Assembly: GCF_900114785.1 (NCBI RefSeq)
Contig: NZ_FOUG01000003.1
Coordinates: 310,001 to 374,000, forward strand
Length of the DNA: 64,000 nt
Direction of reading: 5' to 3'
Origin: Variovorax sp. OV329
GTDB taxonomy: Bacteria; Pseudomonadota; Gammaproteobacteria; Burkholderiales; Burkholderiaceae_C
The notes beneath the pieces were generated by a model, which saw only the letters and a program-made list of their open reading frames with translations, did not search any database and was not told the DNA's origin. The translations under genes were made by a program, and so were the position numbers. Numbering within the stretch: the first letter of the stretch is position 1; the number at the start of each line of letters is the position of its first letter. This document shows, in pieces, positions 16,264 to 24,754 of this stretch.

Positions 16264-16494
16264 TTACCCCAGCAGGTGGCCCAGGGAGTACTGGAATTGC
16301 GCCGCCGCAGAGGCCAGGGCCAGCCAGAGCACGGCAAACAGCGCGAGATTGAACAGCGGCGGATGCCAGATCCACCGGTAGCCCCCGGCCGCGGCCAGGA
16401 GGCGATGAAGGACCCCCAGGACCACGGCGGCCAGGAGCGCCGTGGCGAGCGCCACGTCGATGAACATGCCAAAGAGATTGATGTCGGCGATCAC
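16264..16494 (-). CDS. DUF1656 small membrane protein (AaeX-like)
   Basis: 76-residue protein with two membrane helices, one starting at DVALATALLAAVVLGVLHRLL and one at LFNLALFAVLWLALASAAA. It matches the DUF1656/AaeX family found between FUSC and HlyD genes. A GTG start at 16494 overlaps the FUSC stop codon (GTGA), indicating translational coupling. Role unknown, presumably an accessory subunit of the pump. Confidence 0.85.
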   Translation of the reverse strand: MIADINLFGMFIDVALATALLAAVVLGVLHRLLAAAGGYRWIWHPPLFNLALFAVLWLALASAAAQFQYSLGHLLG

Positions 16495-18545
16495 GATGCG
16501 GCTCCTTGTGCAGCGGTGGCCACGGCGGCGTTGCCCGGCGGAAAAAGACCCAGCCGCAGGCCTGCGGCGGCGGCCAGCGCCTGTGCCCGGCGGGGACTGG
16601 GCGCGGCGGCGATCAGCTGCGAGATGGCGCGGTCGATCGAGTCCTGTGCGGCCGGCGCGGGCAGGGCGTCGGGGCGGGTGAGCCGCTGCCGGAAATGCGC
16701 GGCCACCTCCTTGAGCGCGGCGTCGATGGCCGAGCGCATGGATGCATCTGACTGCGAGGCGACATCGCGAAGGTCGAGCACGTTGACTCCCATCCTCAGG
16801 TCGTCCATGGCACGCTCGGCCCTCGCACGGATCACGCCTCGCGCTCCGGCCATGCGGGGCAGCAGCAGGCCGATCCGATCCATCATGCGGCTGCCCCATT
16901 GGAAGCGCAGGGTCGCCGAGCGCCCCTCGGCCATGGCCGCCAGGTCCTGCCACGCCGCATGCATGAGCCGGCGCACGCTGGTTTCGGCGCTGATGACACG
17001 GGTGAGCGAGGTGACGACGAGTGCGATGACGACACCGAGCTCCGTGCCGATGGCGGTGGACACGAAGCTGCTGAAATCGCCGGCTTGCTGCGGCTGGACC
17101 GAGATCAGGGTGACAGCCACCAGTTCGAAGCCGATGGCCGGCACCGCCCACTTGGGCATCGAGAGGAAGAAGGCGTCGATGAACAGCAGCGGGGTCAGCG
17201 CCAGGGCGAGCGAGAGGTAGCCATCCAGGGCCGGCAGAATCGCGAACACATACAGCGCCGCCACCGGCACGGCGGCAGTGCCCGCCATCAGCATCAGCTT
17301 CTGGAAGGGCCGCGGATCGTCGATGAAGGCGAACAGACAGCACCCGACCGCGGCGATGCCCATGGTCACCGTGCCCTGGTCCCACCCCAGCAGCCAGCAC
17401 AGCGCGCCGGCTGAGGTCACTGCGCCTGCGGCGGCCAATCCGGAGATCGCCGCCACGCCGCGATCGACGTGCAGCACGCGATGGGACGCCTGGGAAAGGA
17501 GCGCACGAACCATCTCGTCCGGCGCGGCTGCGGGGTCTTCCAGGTGGTGCATCAGCGCCAGGCATTCGTCCCACACCTGCACGAGTTCGGCCAGCCGCTC
17601 CATGGCGCCGAGCACCAGCAGGTCGCGGTCCTGCAGGTCGGGCCGCGCGGTGTCGACAAACGCGCGCAGGCCGGCGATCAGGCGCTTGCCTTCCTCCGCA
17701 TCGAAGGGCTGCGCCAGATGGCGGCGCACGCCTTCGAGATGCGCTTCGATGCCGGCCAGCGTGCGTTCGTCCGCGGGGCCGACGGCAGCAAGGCGGTCTT
17801 CCACGCCGGCCAGCAGCGGCAGCAGGGCGAGCAGGCGTTCTTCCAGGGCAGTGGCCAGCCCCAGCTCCTGCGGCGTGATGCCCGGCTCGAAGCGCAGCAC
17901 GGCGGCCAGGGTGCGGGCTTCGGCGAGGTCGGCCCCCAGGCGTGCCCGGGCCTTGGCGGCCAGGCCGTCTGCCGCGTTGGCGCCCAGCCCCTGGATGATC
18001 CAGTGCCTTGCATCCACGATGGTGGCCTTGAACCTGGCGGCAAGCACCGGCTTGACGCCGCGGGGCGCAGCGATGGAATGCACCACCATCGAGATGACCG
18101 CTCCGAGGGCGACCTCTTCGACGCGCCACAGCGACAGATCGAAGGCCGACTGCGGCGAGTTGGCCAAGGGCATGCCGATCAGCGGCAGGGTGTAGGCGGC
18201 CAGCAGGAACACGTAGCTGCGCGGGCTGCGGTCCAGCAGCGACGCATAGAGAAGCAGCGCGACCCACGCGGCGACCCCGAGGATGAGCACTTCCGGTGCC
18301 ACGTTCAGGACCGGGATGAGCAACAGGATGCCGAAAGCCGCCAGCAGCGTGCCCAGCACCCGGTAGGTGGAGCGGGAGATGACCGAGCCGGAGACGGCAC
18401 CCAGCTGCTGGCTGGTGAGGAACACGGTCAGCGCCGCCCAGCCGGGGTTGGGCAGGTTCAGCCAAAGCGCGGCCAGCATGGCGGCAAGCGCCGCACCTGC
18501 GGTCTTGGACGCAAAGACGAGGCTGCGTCTGTGGGTGGGAAGCAT
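16491..18545 (-). CDS. FUSC family (AaeB-like) aromatic-acid/xenobiotic exporter
   Basis: 684-residue inner-membrane pump with two blocks of hydrophobic helices: N-terminal about residues 10-160 (AGAALAAMLAALWLNLPNPGWAALTVF, QQLGAVSGSVISRSTYRVLGT) and about 355-520 (GLAAAGAVTSAGALCWLLGW, GTVTMGIAAVGCCLFAFIDDP). These are separated by a long soluble region. This is the FUSC/AaeB layout, associated with efflux of hydroxylated aromatic acids. First gene of the operon 18545-13910, read from promoter module E. Confidence 0.9.
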   Translation of the reverse strand: MLPTHRRSLVFASKTAGAALAAMLAALWLNLPNPGWAALTVFLTSQQLGAVSGSVISRSTYRVLGTLLAAFGILLLIPVLNVAPEVLILGVAAWVALLLYASLLDRSPRSYVFLLAAYTLPLIGMPLANSPQSAFDLSLWRVEEVALGAVISMVVHSIAAPRGVKPVLAARFKATIVDARHWIIQGLGANAADGLAAKARARLGADLAEARTLAAVLRFEPGITPQELGLATALEERLLALLPLLAGVEDRLAAVGPADERTLAGIEAHLEGVRRHLAQPFDAEEGKRLIAGLRAFVDTARPDLQDRDLLVLGAMERLAELVQVWDECLALMHHLEDPAAAPDEMVRALLSQASHRVLHVDRGVAAISGLAAAGAVTSAGALCWLLGWDQGTVTMGIAAVGCCLFAFIDDPRPFQKLMLMAGTAAVPVAALYVFAILPALDGYLSLALALTPLLFIDAFFLSMPKWAVPAIGFELVAVTLISVQPQQAGDFSSFVSTAIGTELGVVIALVVTSLTRVISAETSVRRLMHAAWQDLAAMAEGRSATLRFQWGSRMMDRIGLLLPRMAGARGVIRARAERAMDDLRMGVNVLDLRDVASQSDASMRSAIDAALKEVAAHFRQRLTRPDALPAPAAQDSIDRAISQLIAAAPSPRRAQALAAAAGLRLGLFPPGNAAVATAAQGAAS

Positions 18546-18582
18546 CGGGTTGTCTCCGCCTGGGTCATCCAGGCATGCCGAG

Positions 18583-18652
18583 ACTCTAGGAGGCGCCGTC
18601 CTTTGGAGTTAGAGGCCTGGCGGCAAAGGGCTCTTCTTCCGGTTGCAACAAT
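18583..18652 (-). promoter_or_regulatory. Shared 70-bp LysR-type promoter module (copy E)
   Basis: Minus strand: dyad ATTG-TTGCAACCGGAA-GAAG (18652-18633), 5 bp, 16-bp box, -35 TAACTC (18611-18606), 17-bp spacer, -10 TAGAGT (18588-18583). Only the first half-site of the dyad is well kept. Leader of about 31 nt to the FUSC gene. E. coli aaeXAB is likewise controlled by a LysR protein, AaeR. Confidence 0.65.
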
Positions 18653-18756
18653 CCGCGGCCGCCGCCGCAGTGAAATGCAGTTTTGACGCGAACGCCGTGG
18701 CGGACCGGTCCGGCCGCGACTACCTTGGATGGGTCACCCATTCGAAAGGACGCGAA

Positions 18757-19479
18757 ATGAACAATCTTCTGCAGGACGTGCTGGAGGCACATGGCGGCCT
18801 GCGCCGCTGGAACGAAATGAACACCGTGCGGGCACGGATCGCCACCGGCGGTGGCCTGTGGGCGCTCAAGGGCCTGGTCCAGGATGCCGCGCCGCGGCAG
18901 ATGCAGGTGTCGCTGCACGAGGAGTTCGCCTCGGTCGCACCCTTCGGCCAGCCCGACTGGCGCACCAGCTTCAGGCCCGGTCGCGTGGCCATCGAGACGA
19001 CCGCGGGCGAGGTGGTGCGCGAGCTGGCCGATCCACGTGCGTCCTTTGCGGGCCACACCATGAATTCCCCCTGGAATCCGCTGCACCGCGCCTATTTCAA
19101 CGGCTACGCCATGTGGACCTACCTCACCACGCCCTTCTTCATGGCGATGCCGGGCTTCGAGGTGAGCGAGATCGAGCCGATCGCGGAGGGCGAGGAAACC
19201 TGGCGCGGCCTTCGCGCGAAGTTTCCCAGGCACCTTGCCAGCCACAGCGACGAGCAGGATTTCTACTTCGGCGACAAGGACTTCCTGCTGCGCCGCCACG
19301 ACTACCACGTGGACGTGGCCGGCGCCTTCCCGGCGGCACAGTATGTCGACGGCATGGTGGAGGTCCAGGGCTTCAGGATGCCCACGCGCCGGCGTGCCTA
19401 TGTGCGCGGGCCCGACATGAAGCCGGTGCGCGACCTCCTGATGGTTGCCATCGACCTGAGCGGCTACCGCTTCTCCTGA
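18757..19479 (+). CDS. Conserved hypothetical protein, 240 residues
   Basis: Cytoplasmic-looking protein without signal peptide or membrane helix. It starts MNNLLQDVLEAHGGLRRWNEMNTVRARI, a pattern seen in hypothetical proteins annotated near oxidative-stress and catabolic genes. The beta-rich body has FYFGDKDFLLRRHDYHVDVAG and ends with FRMPTRRRAYVRGPD, somewhat like lipoprotein-carrier (LolA/outer-membrane sorting) folds, but this is uncertain. The ATG at 18757 follows GAAAGGA. It is divergent from the efflux operon. Confidence 0.7.
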   Translation: MNNLLQDVLEAHGGLRRWNEMNTVRARIATGGGLWALKGLVQDAAPRQMQVSLHEEFASVAPFGQPDWRTSFRPGRVAIETTAGEVVRELADPRASFAGHTMNSPWNPLHRAYFNGYAMWTYLTTPFFMAMPGFEVSEIEPIAEGEETWRGLRAKFPRHLASHSDEQDFYFGDKDFLLRRHDYHVDVAGAFPAAQYVDGMVEVQGFRMPTRRRAYVRGPDMKPVRDLLMVAIDLSGYRFS

Positions 19480-19506
19480 GCGCGTGCGCCTGCGGACCGC
19501 GGCTGT

Positions 19507-19576
19507 TCATTTTCAGATGCAGCAATAGAACGTTTCGCGGAGCGCTCTTTTTCCAGGCGAGCAGCTTCCCTACATT
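19507..19576 (+). promoter_or_regulatory. Shared 70-bp LysR-type promoter module (copy D)
   Basis: Dyad TCAT-TTTCAGATGCAG-CAAT (19507-19526), 5 bp, 16-bp box, -35 TTTTTC (19548-19553), 17-bp spacer, -10 TACATT (19571-19576). Leader of about 23 nt to the ATG at 19606. Confidence 0.7.
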
Positions 19577-19605
19577 CGAATCAACCGATTCAACCAGGAA
19601 CTGAC

Positions 19606-20130
19606 ATGAACACCGATCCGATCCAAGAGGCTGGCCGAAGGGCCCCGGTCGGGTCGGCGTTTCACCTGCTGCCCACCGCCGATGCGCTGGACGCGCTGTA
19701 CGGCATCTTCTTCTCGCTGGGCTGGTGGTGCACGAAGACAATCATCGCCAGCCAGCCGTCACTTCTGGGCAGCCTGCTGATCGGAATGCTCCCCCTGGCT
19801 CGTTCGGCTGCGCAAACAGCCGCCCGTCGCGTCGACTGGCGTGCTCGCGCTACGGGTTCGAGAAAAGCGCCGTCCGGACGCGCGGCGGGCCACGCCGAAC
19901 TGGTGCCCGGCCTGCTTGCCCTGCGCTACCTGGCGTTCAGCCTGCCTGCCTTCGCCGCATGCCTTCTGGGCGGCTATTTCGGACTGCAGGCGATCTCCAT
20001 CGGCTATGGCCTGGCCACCGCGTCCCTCGCCCTGACCACCGCGTGCCCCAAGGGGCAGGGCGCTCCGGCCGGCGCCGGCACGCGCTCGCCGGCCCGGATT
20101 CCATGCGCCTGCGCGCGGCTTCATGCCTGA
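19606..20130 (+). CDS. Hypothetical membrane protein
   Basis: 174-residue protein of no recognised family. Two hydrophobic stretches are visible, ALYGIFFSLGWWCTKTIIASQPSLLGSLLIGMLPLA (about 27-65) and LRYLAFSLPAFAACLLGGYFGLQAISIGYGLATASLAL (about 105-142), joined by a strongly basic loop. The tail is Pro/Cys/Arg-rich and atypical, so a late frameshift or imprecise end is possible. Driven by promoter module D. Confidence 0.55.
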   Translation: MNTDPIQEAGRRAPVGSAFHLLPTADALDALYGIFFSLGWWCTKTIIASQPSLLGSLLIGMLPLARSAAQTAARRVDWRARATGSRKAPSGRAAGHAELVPGLLALRYLAFSLPAFAACLLGGYFGLQAISIGYGLATASLALTTACPKGQGAPAGAGTRSPARIPCACARLHA

Positions 20131-20175
20131 GCGGGCCCACCTTCTTCACAGACAACAGCGACTCCAGGAGCCCGC

Positions 20176-20865
20176 ATGAACTCCCAAGCCCCACGCACCA
20201 ACGTGCTGATCCATCACCCGGACCCAATCCTGTCTGCAGGCCTGGTGGCCGCATTGCGCCAGCACGGCATGTTCGAGGTGTTCGTCCACGGCGTCGACAA
20301 CCTGGGGGCCGACGGGCCCGTCATCGACGTCGTCATTGCCGACTACGAGGGCGCCATGCGGCATCTCGAGTCTCCCGGGCCCCGGTCCATGAGCCTCTGG
20401 AGCAGGGCCCGGGTCCTCGCGCTGACGGCCAACGATCGCGAGAACGACATCCGGCGCGCCATCGAAGCGGGAATCCACGGCTACGTGCTCGTCGGCGGCG
20501 CGATCGACGAGCTGGTCGACGCGGTCAGCCATGCGGCCGGCGGTTTGCGTTTCATGAGCCATTCCGTGGCCCAGCGCATGGCGGACAGCCTCACGCGGGC
20601 CGTGCTGACGGCCCGCGAGATCGAGGTGCTGACGCTGGTTGCGTCGGGGCAGCCGAACAAGTCCATCGCGCGCACCCTGTCCATCGAGCTGACGACGGTG
20701 AAGTCCCACATCAGTGCCATCCTGGGCAAGCTGGGCGCCACCACGCGCACGCAGGCCGCACGAATCGCCGCCTCGCGCGGGCTGGTCGGCGACTACGCAC
20801 TGGCGTCGCCGCTTGCAGCCTTGCCGCTGGGTGTGCCTCACCACGGGTCGGCACTGGCGGTGTAG
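20176..20865 (+). CDS. LuxR/NarL-type response regulator
   Basis: 229-residue protein with a receiver-like N-terminal domain (VLIHHPDPILSAGLVAALRQHG, VIADYEGAMRHL with a candidate phospho-acceptor Asp near residue 56) and a C-terminal LuxR helix-turn-helix (LTAREIEVLTLVASGQPNKSIARTLSIELTTVKSHISAILGKLGA). The second acidic residue usual at the receiver N-terminus is replaced by His (IHHPD), so the phosphorylation site may be degenerate. No partner kinase is adjacent. Confidence 0.86.
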   Translation: MNSQAPRTNVLIHHPDPILSAGLVAALRQHGMFEVFVHGVDNLGADGPVIDVVIADYEGAMRHLESPGPRSMSLWSRARVLALTANDRENDIRRAIEAGIHGYVLVGGAIDELVDAVSHAAGGLRFMSHSVAQRMADSLTRAVLTAREIEVLTLVASGQPNKSIARTLSIELTTVKSHISAILGKLGATTRTQAARIAASRGLVGDYALASPLAALPLGVPHHGSALAV

Positions 20866-20889
20866 CCGCGAACCAAGCGTGATTCGCCG

Positions 20890-20930
20890 GGCCCCGCGCG
20901 AACGTATGTCGCGCGGGGCCTTCGTTCGTC
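20890..20930 (+). terminator. Rho-independent terminator after the LuxR gene
   Basis: 12-bp stem GGCCCCGCGCGA (20890-20901) / TCGCGCGGGGCC (20909-20920) with a 7-nt loop, followed by TTCGTTCGTC. Confidence 0.75.
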
Positions 20931-21068
20931 TGCACGCTTGCTGCGGCGCTCCCCCTTCCGGCGTAGATGCGGCCCCTGCATCTGCCCGTGCCGCCGGATG
21001 CCTTGCGCCTCTACGCTGGAGCCGGATCCCGATCCTTCCTCTTTTTTCTTCAGATCCCAGGAAACATC

Positions 21069-21497
21069 ATGACCACAGCACTTCATTCGAAGAAGGTTCT
21101 CTACACCGCGCGTGTCCATACCGCCGGCAACCGCGACGGCGGCGTTTCGCGCAGCGATGACGGCCGCCTCGACATCACGCACACCGCGCCGGGCAAGGCC
21201 GCCCCGGGCACCAATCCCGAGCAGTTGCTGGCCGCCGGCTGGTCGGCATGCTTCCAGGGAGCCATGGCACTTGCGGGTGCGCAGCTGAAGGTGGCACTGC
21301 CGGCGCAGACCGCCGTCGATGCCGAGGTGGACCTGGTCCTTGGCGAAGACGGCTATGCCCTGCAGGCGCGCCTGAAGGTCAGCCTGCCCGGCCTGGATCG
21401 ACAGGTGGCCCAGGCCCTGATCGATTCGGCGCAGAAGACCTGCCCGTATTCGAAGGCCGTGCATGGCAACGTGCCGGTGGAGTACACGCTCGCCTGA
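21069..21497 (+). CDS. Organic hydroperoxide resistance protein (Ohr/OsmC)
   Basis: 142-residue thiol peroxidase of the Ohr branch of OsmC. It reduces organic and lipid hydroperoxides. Peroxidatic Cys61 lies in AAGWSACFQGA and resolving Cys125 in AQKTCPYSKAVHG, both at the family positions. The N-terminus MTTALHSKKVLYTARVHTAGNRDGGVS is typical, and Arg22 may be the partner Arg. It has its own AGGAAAC site. No MarR-type OhrR gene lies next to it. Confidence 0.92.
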   Translation: MTTALHSKKVLYTARVHTAGNRDGGVSRSDDGRLDITHTAPGKAAPGTNPEQLLAAGWSACFQGAMALAGAQLKVALPAQTAVDAEVDLVLGEDGYALQARLKVSLPGLDRQVAQALIDSAQKTCPYSKAVHGNVPVEYTLA

Positions 21498-21521
21498 GGG
21501 CGCGGCGCACGGAGGCCCGGC

Positions 21522-22601
21522 ATGAACCACCATGAACCAGACGAGAGCGCAGTGGCGGAGCGGCGCCGCTTCTTCGGTCACGCGGCGGCCGTTCTCCTGA
21601 CGACGCAAGTCGGCGTCAGGAGCGCGATGGCGAGTCCGAAAGACGACGGCAGCGTGGCCGCGAGGCCGGTGGGGAAGGCTGCGTCGCAGGCTTCGTTCGG
21701 CCGGTTGAAGCAGATCGATGCGGGCGATCTCAATGTCGGCTATGCCGAGCTCGGACCGGCCAAGGGGCCGGTCGCGCTGCTGCTGCACGGCTGGCCCTAC
21801 GACATCCACACCTATGCCGACGTGGCGCCCCTGCTCGCGGCCAAGGGGTACCGGGTCATCGTGCCCTTCGTGCGGGGCTACGGCACCACGCGCTTCCTGT
21901 CGGCCGATACGGTGCGCAACGGGCAGCCCGCGGCGCTGGCGCTCGACACCATCGCCTTGATGGATGCCCTGCGCATCGAGCAGGCCGTCGTCGGCGGCTG
22001 CGACTGGGGTGCACGAACCGCCGGCGTCATGGCCGCGCTGTGGCCCGAGCGGGTCAAGGCCCTGGTGTCGGTCAGCGGCTACCTGGTCACCAGCCGCGAG
22101 GCCAACAAGGCGCCCCTGCCGCCCAAGGCCGAGCTGGCGTGGTGGTACCAGTACTACTTCGCCACCGAACGCGGACGCCAGGGCTACGAGAAGTACCGCC
22201 GCGAGTTCGCGAGGCTGATCTGGCAGACGGCCTCGCCGCAGTGGCGGTTCGACGATGCGACTTTCGAGCGCAGTGCCGCGGCCTTCGACAACCCGGACCA
22301 CGTGGCGATCGCGATCCACAACTACCGCTGGCGCATCGGCGCGGCCGACGGCGAGTCGCGCTACGACGAGGTGGAGGGCAGGCTGGCGAAGTTTCCCGCC
22401 ATCCGTGTTCCCACCATCACCATGGAAGGCGACGCCAATGGCGCGCCGCACCCGGAGCCCGAGGCCTACGCGAAGAAGTTCACCGGCCCCTACGAGCATC
22501 GGCTGATCCCCGGTGGCATCGGCCACAACCTGCCGCAGGAAGCGCCCCAGGCTTTTGCGCAGGCCATCGTCGACGCGGATCGGCTCTCCTCGCGGGGGTG
22601 A
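21522..22601 (+). CDS. Tat-exported alpha/beta hydrolase (epoxide hydrolase-like)
   Basis: 359-residue hydrolase. The N-terminus has ERRRFFGHAAAVLLTTQVG, a twin-arginine signal. The core shows LLLHGWPYDIHTY, PFVRGYGTTRF, and GGCDWGART with the Asp nucleophile (about residue 161), as in epoxide hydrolases and haloalkane dehalogenases. The C-terminal His lies in PGGIGHNLPQEAP. The substrate is not evident. It begins 24 bp after the Ohr gene and may be co-transcribed, suggesting a detoxification role. Confidence 0.86.
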   Translation: MNHHEPDESAVAERRRFFGHAAAVLLTTQVGVRSAMASPKDDGSVAARPVGKAASQASFGRLKQIDAGDLNVGYAELGPAKGPVALLLHGWPYDIHTYADVAPLLAAKGYRVIVPFVRGYGTTRFLSADTVRNGQPAALALDTIALMDALRIEQAVVGGCDWGARTAGVMAALWPERVKALVSVSGYLVTSREANKAPLPPKAELAWWYQYYFATERGRQGYEKYRREFARLIWQTASPQWRFDDATFERSAAAFDNPDHVAIAIHNYRWRIGAADGESRYDEVEGRLAKFPAIRVPTITMEGDANGAPHPEPEAYAKKFTGPYEHRLIPGGIGHNLPQEAPQAFAQAIVDADRLSSRG

Positions 22602-22615
22602 GCACGCGCGCGCGG

Positions 22616-23950
22616 TCAGTACGCCTGGTCGTCGATGACGCGCCGTACGGCCTGGAGCGCTGCCCGCAGCGCCTCCATGCCGACGGAACCCAGTGCCAGC
22701 CGAAGCGCATGCGGCACATGCGCGGTGGTGGCATAGGGTTCGGCGGTGGAAACCGACACATGTTCGGACATCAGGGTCCTGGCGACCCGGTCGGCCCGCA
22801 CCTCCTCCGGCAGCCAGACCCACACGAAATAGGAGGCCGGGTGACGGGTGCATCGCCGCCCGGAAAGAACGTCGCCCGCGACCGCCTGGCGGCTGATCGC
22901 ATCCTGGCGCTTCTCGGCCTCGAGCCTGGCGACGGTCCCGTCGTCGATCCATGAGCAGGCCATGGACGTGAGGATGGCCGGGGTGTTCCAGGTCGTGGCG
23001 CGGATGGCCCGCTCGATCTTCGGCAGCCATGCGGCCGGTGCAGCGACGAAGCCCACCCGCAGGCCCGTGGCCACGCTCTTGGAAAGTCCAGACACGTAGA
23101 CCGTCAGCTCCGGTGCCAGCGCGGCCAGGGGCGGGGGCGGGTCCGCCTCGAGAAAGGCGTAGGCCGCATCCTCGATCAGGACCAGCCCATGGCGCCGGGC
23201 CACCGCCACCAGCTGCCGCCGCCGGCTGGCGCTCATCACCCATCCGAGCGGGTTGTGAAGCGTGGGCATGACGTACACGGCCTTGACGCGCCGGCGCTTG
23301 CACAGCGCTTCGAGCGCATCCACGTCGGGCCCCGCGCCTGCGGCCGGAAGCGCTGCGATCTCGAGATGCTGGGTCTCGGCGACCAGCTTGAAGCCTGGGT
23401 AGGTCAGTGCATCGACCGCGACCACGTCGCCCGGCTGGAGCAGCGCCATGGCCGTCGTCGCGAGGCCGTGCTGCGTGCCGTTCACGATGGCCACCTGGTC
23501 CGCGCCGATCGCTAGACCCCGGCTGCCCAGGTGGCGCGCCACGGAAGCCCGCTCGGGCGCGCGGCCACCGTGTGGCTGGTAGCGCAGGAGCGCCTCCAGG
23601 TCGCCGCCGCCGGCCAGCCGGCGCAGCGACGCGCGCAGCATGTCGGCCTGGCCGGGGAGCGATGGGTAGTTGAAGCTCAGGTCCGTCATGTCCACCGCGG
23701 TGGCGTAGGCATCCATGCCCGGATTGCGCGGCAGCAGGGTTTCGCGCACGAAGGTGCCGCGGCCCTTTTCCCCGCTCACGAGGCCCATGGCCTCGAGCTC
23801 CGCATACACGCGGGTGGCCGTGACGAGGGCCAACCCTTCGCGCGCGGCCAGCTTGCGGTGCGTGGGCAGGCGAGTGCCCGGGGTCAGCCGGCCCTCGCGG
23901 ATGTCAGCCGCGAGCCGGTCGACCAGTTCCTTGTATCGGGCGAGGGCCAT
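22616..23950 (-). CDS. MocR-type regulator (GntR HTH plus aminotransferase fold)
   Basis: 444-residue protein. The N-terminal GntR winged helix (MALARYKELVDRLAADIREGRLTPGTRLPTHRKLAAREGLALVTATRVYAELEAMGLV) is joined to a fold-type I aminotransferase domain. The PLP Lys lies in VSGLSKSVATGLRVGF, with NGTQHGL and YVMPTLHNPLGWVMS around the cofactor site. MocR proteins use PLP as an effector-sensing group. It is divergent from the DJ-1/PfpI gene, which is the likely target. Confidence 0.92.
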   Translation of the reverse strand: MALARYKELVDRLAADIREGRLTPGTRLPTHRKLAAREGLALVTATRVYAELEAMGLVSGEKGRGTFVRETLLPRNPGMDAYATAVDMTDLSFNYPSLPGQADMLRASLRRLAGGGDLEALLRYQPHGGRAPERASVARHLGSRGLAIGADQVAIVNGTQHGLATTAMALLQPGDVVAVDALTYPGFKLVAETQHLEIAALPAAGAGPDVDALEALCKRRRVKAVYVMPTLHNPLGWVMSASRRRQLVAVARRHGLVLIEDAAYAFLEADPPPPLAALAPELTVYVSGLSKSVATGLRVGFVAAPAAWLPKIERAIRATTWNTPAILTSMACSWIDDGTVARLEAEKRQDAISRQAVAGDVLSGRRCTRHPASYFVWVWLPEEVRADRVARTLMSEHVSVSTAEPYATTAHVPHALRLALGSVGMEALRAALQAVRRVIDDQAY

Positions 23951-23975
23951 GGGGCAGTGTATTCATGACAATTAT

Positions 23976-24004
23976 TTGATTGTATTGGGATGGCGTCCTA
24001 CCAT
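23976..24004 (+). promoter_or_regulatory. Sigma70-type promoter of the DJ-1/PfpI gene
   Basis: -35 TTGATT (23976-23981), 17-bp spacer, -10 TACCAT (23999-24004), in an AT-rich stretch between divergent genes. The spacer and flanks contain TTGATTGTATTGGGATGG, a possible MocR direct-repeat target. Confidence 0.6.
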
Positions 24005-24045
24005 GCAACGCATCGACCAGCCAGCCAACGCCACCGGAGATCGCC

Positions 24046-24663
24046 ATGCACATCGCCATTCTCACTTTCGAAGGCTTCAACGAACTCGACTCGATCATCG
24101 CCCTGGGAATCCTGAACCGGGTCAAGCGGCCGGATTGGCGGGTGTCCCTGGCGTGTCCCGCGCCGCGCGTGCGCTCCATGAACGGCGTCGTGCTCGAAGC
24201 GCAGGCAAGCCTGAGCGAGGCACGGTCGGCCGACGCAGTCATCGTGGGCAGCGGACGGCTGACGCGCGACGTCGTGGCGGATGCCGGGCTGATGGCGCAA
24301 CTGCGCTTCGACCCGGAGCGGCAGTTGCTGGGTGCCCAGTGCTCCGGAACGCTGGTGCTGGCCAAGCTCGGCCTGCTGGACGGCGCCCCGGCCTGCACGG
24401 ACCTCACGACCAAGCCCTGGGTGCAGGAGGCGGGAGTCGACGTGGTCGATCAGCCCTTCTTCGCCAAGGGCAACATCGCCACGGCCGGCGGCTGCCTGTC
24501 ATCGCAGTACCTCGCGGCTTGGGTCATCGCTCGGCTGGAAAGTGTCGACGCTGCGGTCGAGGCCATGCACTACGTCGCACCGGTGGGCGAGAAGGAAATC
24601 TATGTCGAGCGTGCGATGCGCAACATCGCGCCGTACCTTCAGCCAAGCCTGGTGGCCGTGTAA
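24046..24663 (+). CDS. DJ-1/PfpI family protein
   Basis: 205-residue protein of the DJ-1/PfpI superfamily, close in pattern to stand-alone forms of the GlxA N-terminal domain. MHIAILTFEGFNELDSI opens the domain. The nucleophile-elbow Cys is in LLGAQCSGTLVLAKLGLLDG (about residue 99), with FAKGNIATAGGCLSSQYLAAW after it. Related proteins are isonitrile hydratases or glyoxalase/chaperone-like. The ATG at 24046 follows GGAGA; the frame is open upstream without a better site. Confidence 0.85.
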   Translation: MHIAILTFEGFNELDSIIALGILNRVKRPDWRVSLACPAPRVRSMNGVVLEAQASLSEARSADAVIVGSGRLTRDVVADAGLMAQLRFDPERQLLGAQCSGTLVLAKLGLLDGAPACTDLTTKPWVQEAGVDVVDQPFFAKGNIATAGGCLSSQYLAAWVIARLESVDAAVEAMHYVAPVGEKEIYVERAMRNIAPYLQPSLVAV

Positions 24664-24754
24664 GCGTTCCGCGGCCCCTTCGGGCGCGCTTTGGCTTGGG
24701 AAACATCGAGTTCGACTCAACGCGTCGCCTGTGGTGCGTCGAAGCTTCTGTCTT

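Noticed and set aside
18657..18726. Eleventh copy of the promoter module before 18757
   Set aside because: TACCTT could be a -10, but the -35 is GTGGCG-like and the expected dyad position has no TTG/CAA arms.
19725..20882. 385-codon frame across 19606-20865
   Set aside because: Different frame over two genes with proper starts; Arg/Pro-rich without a domain.
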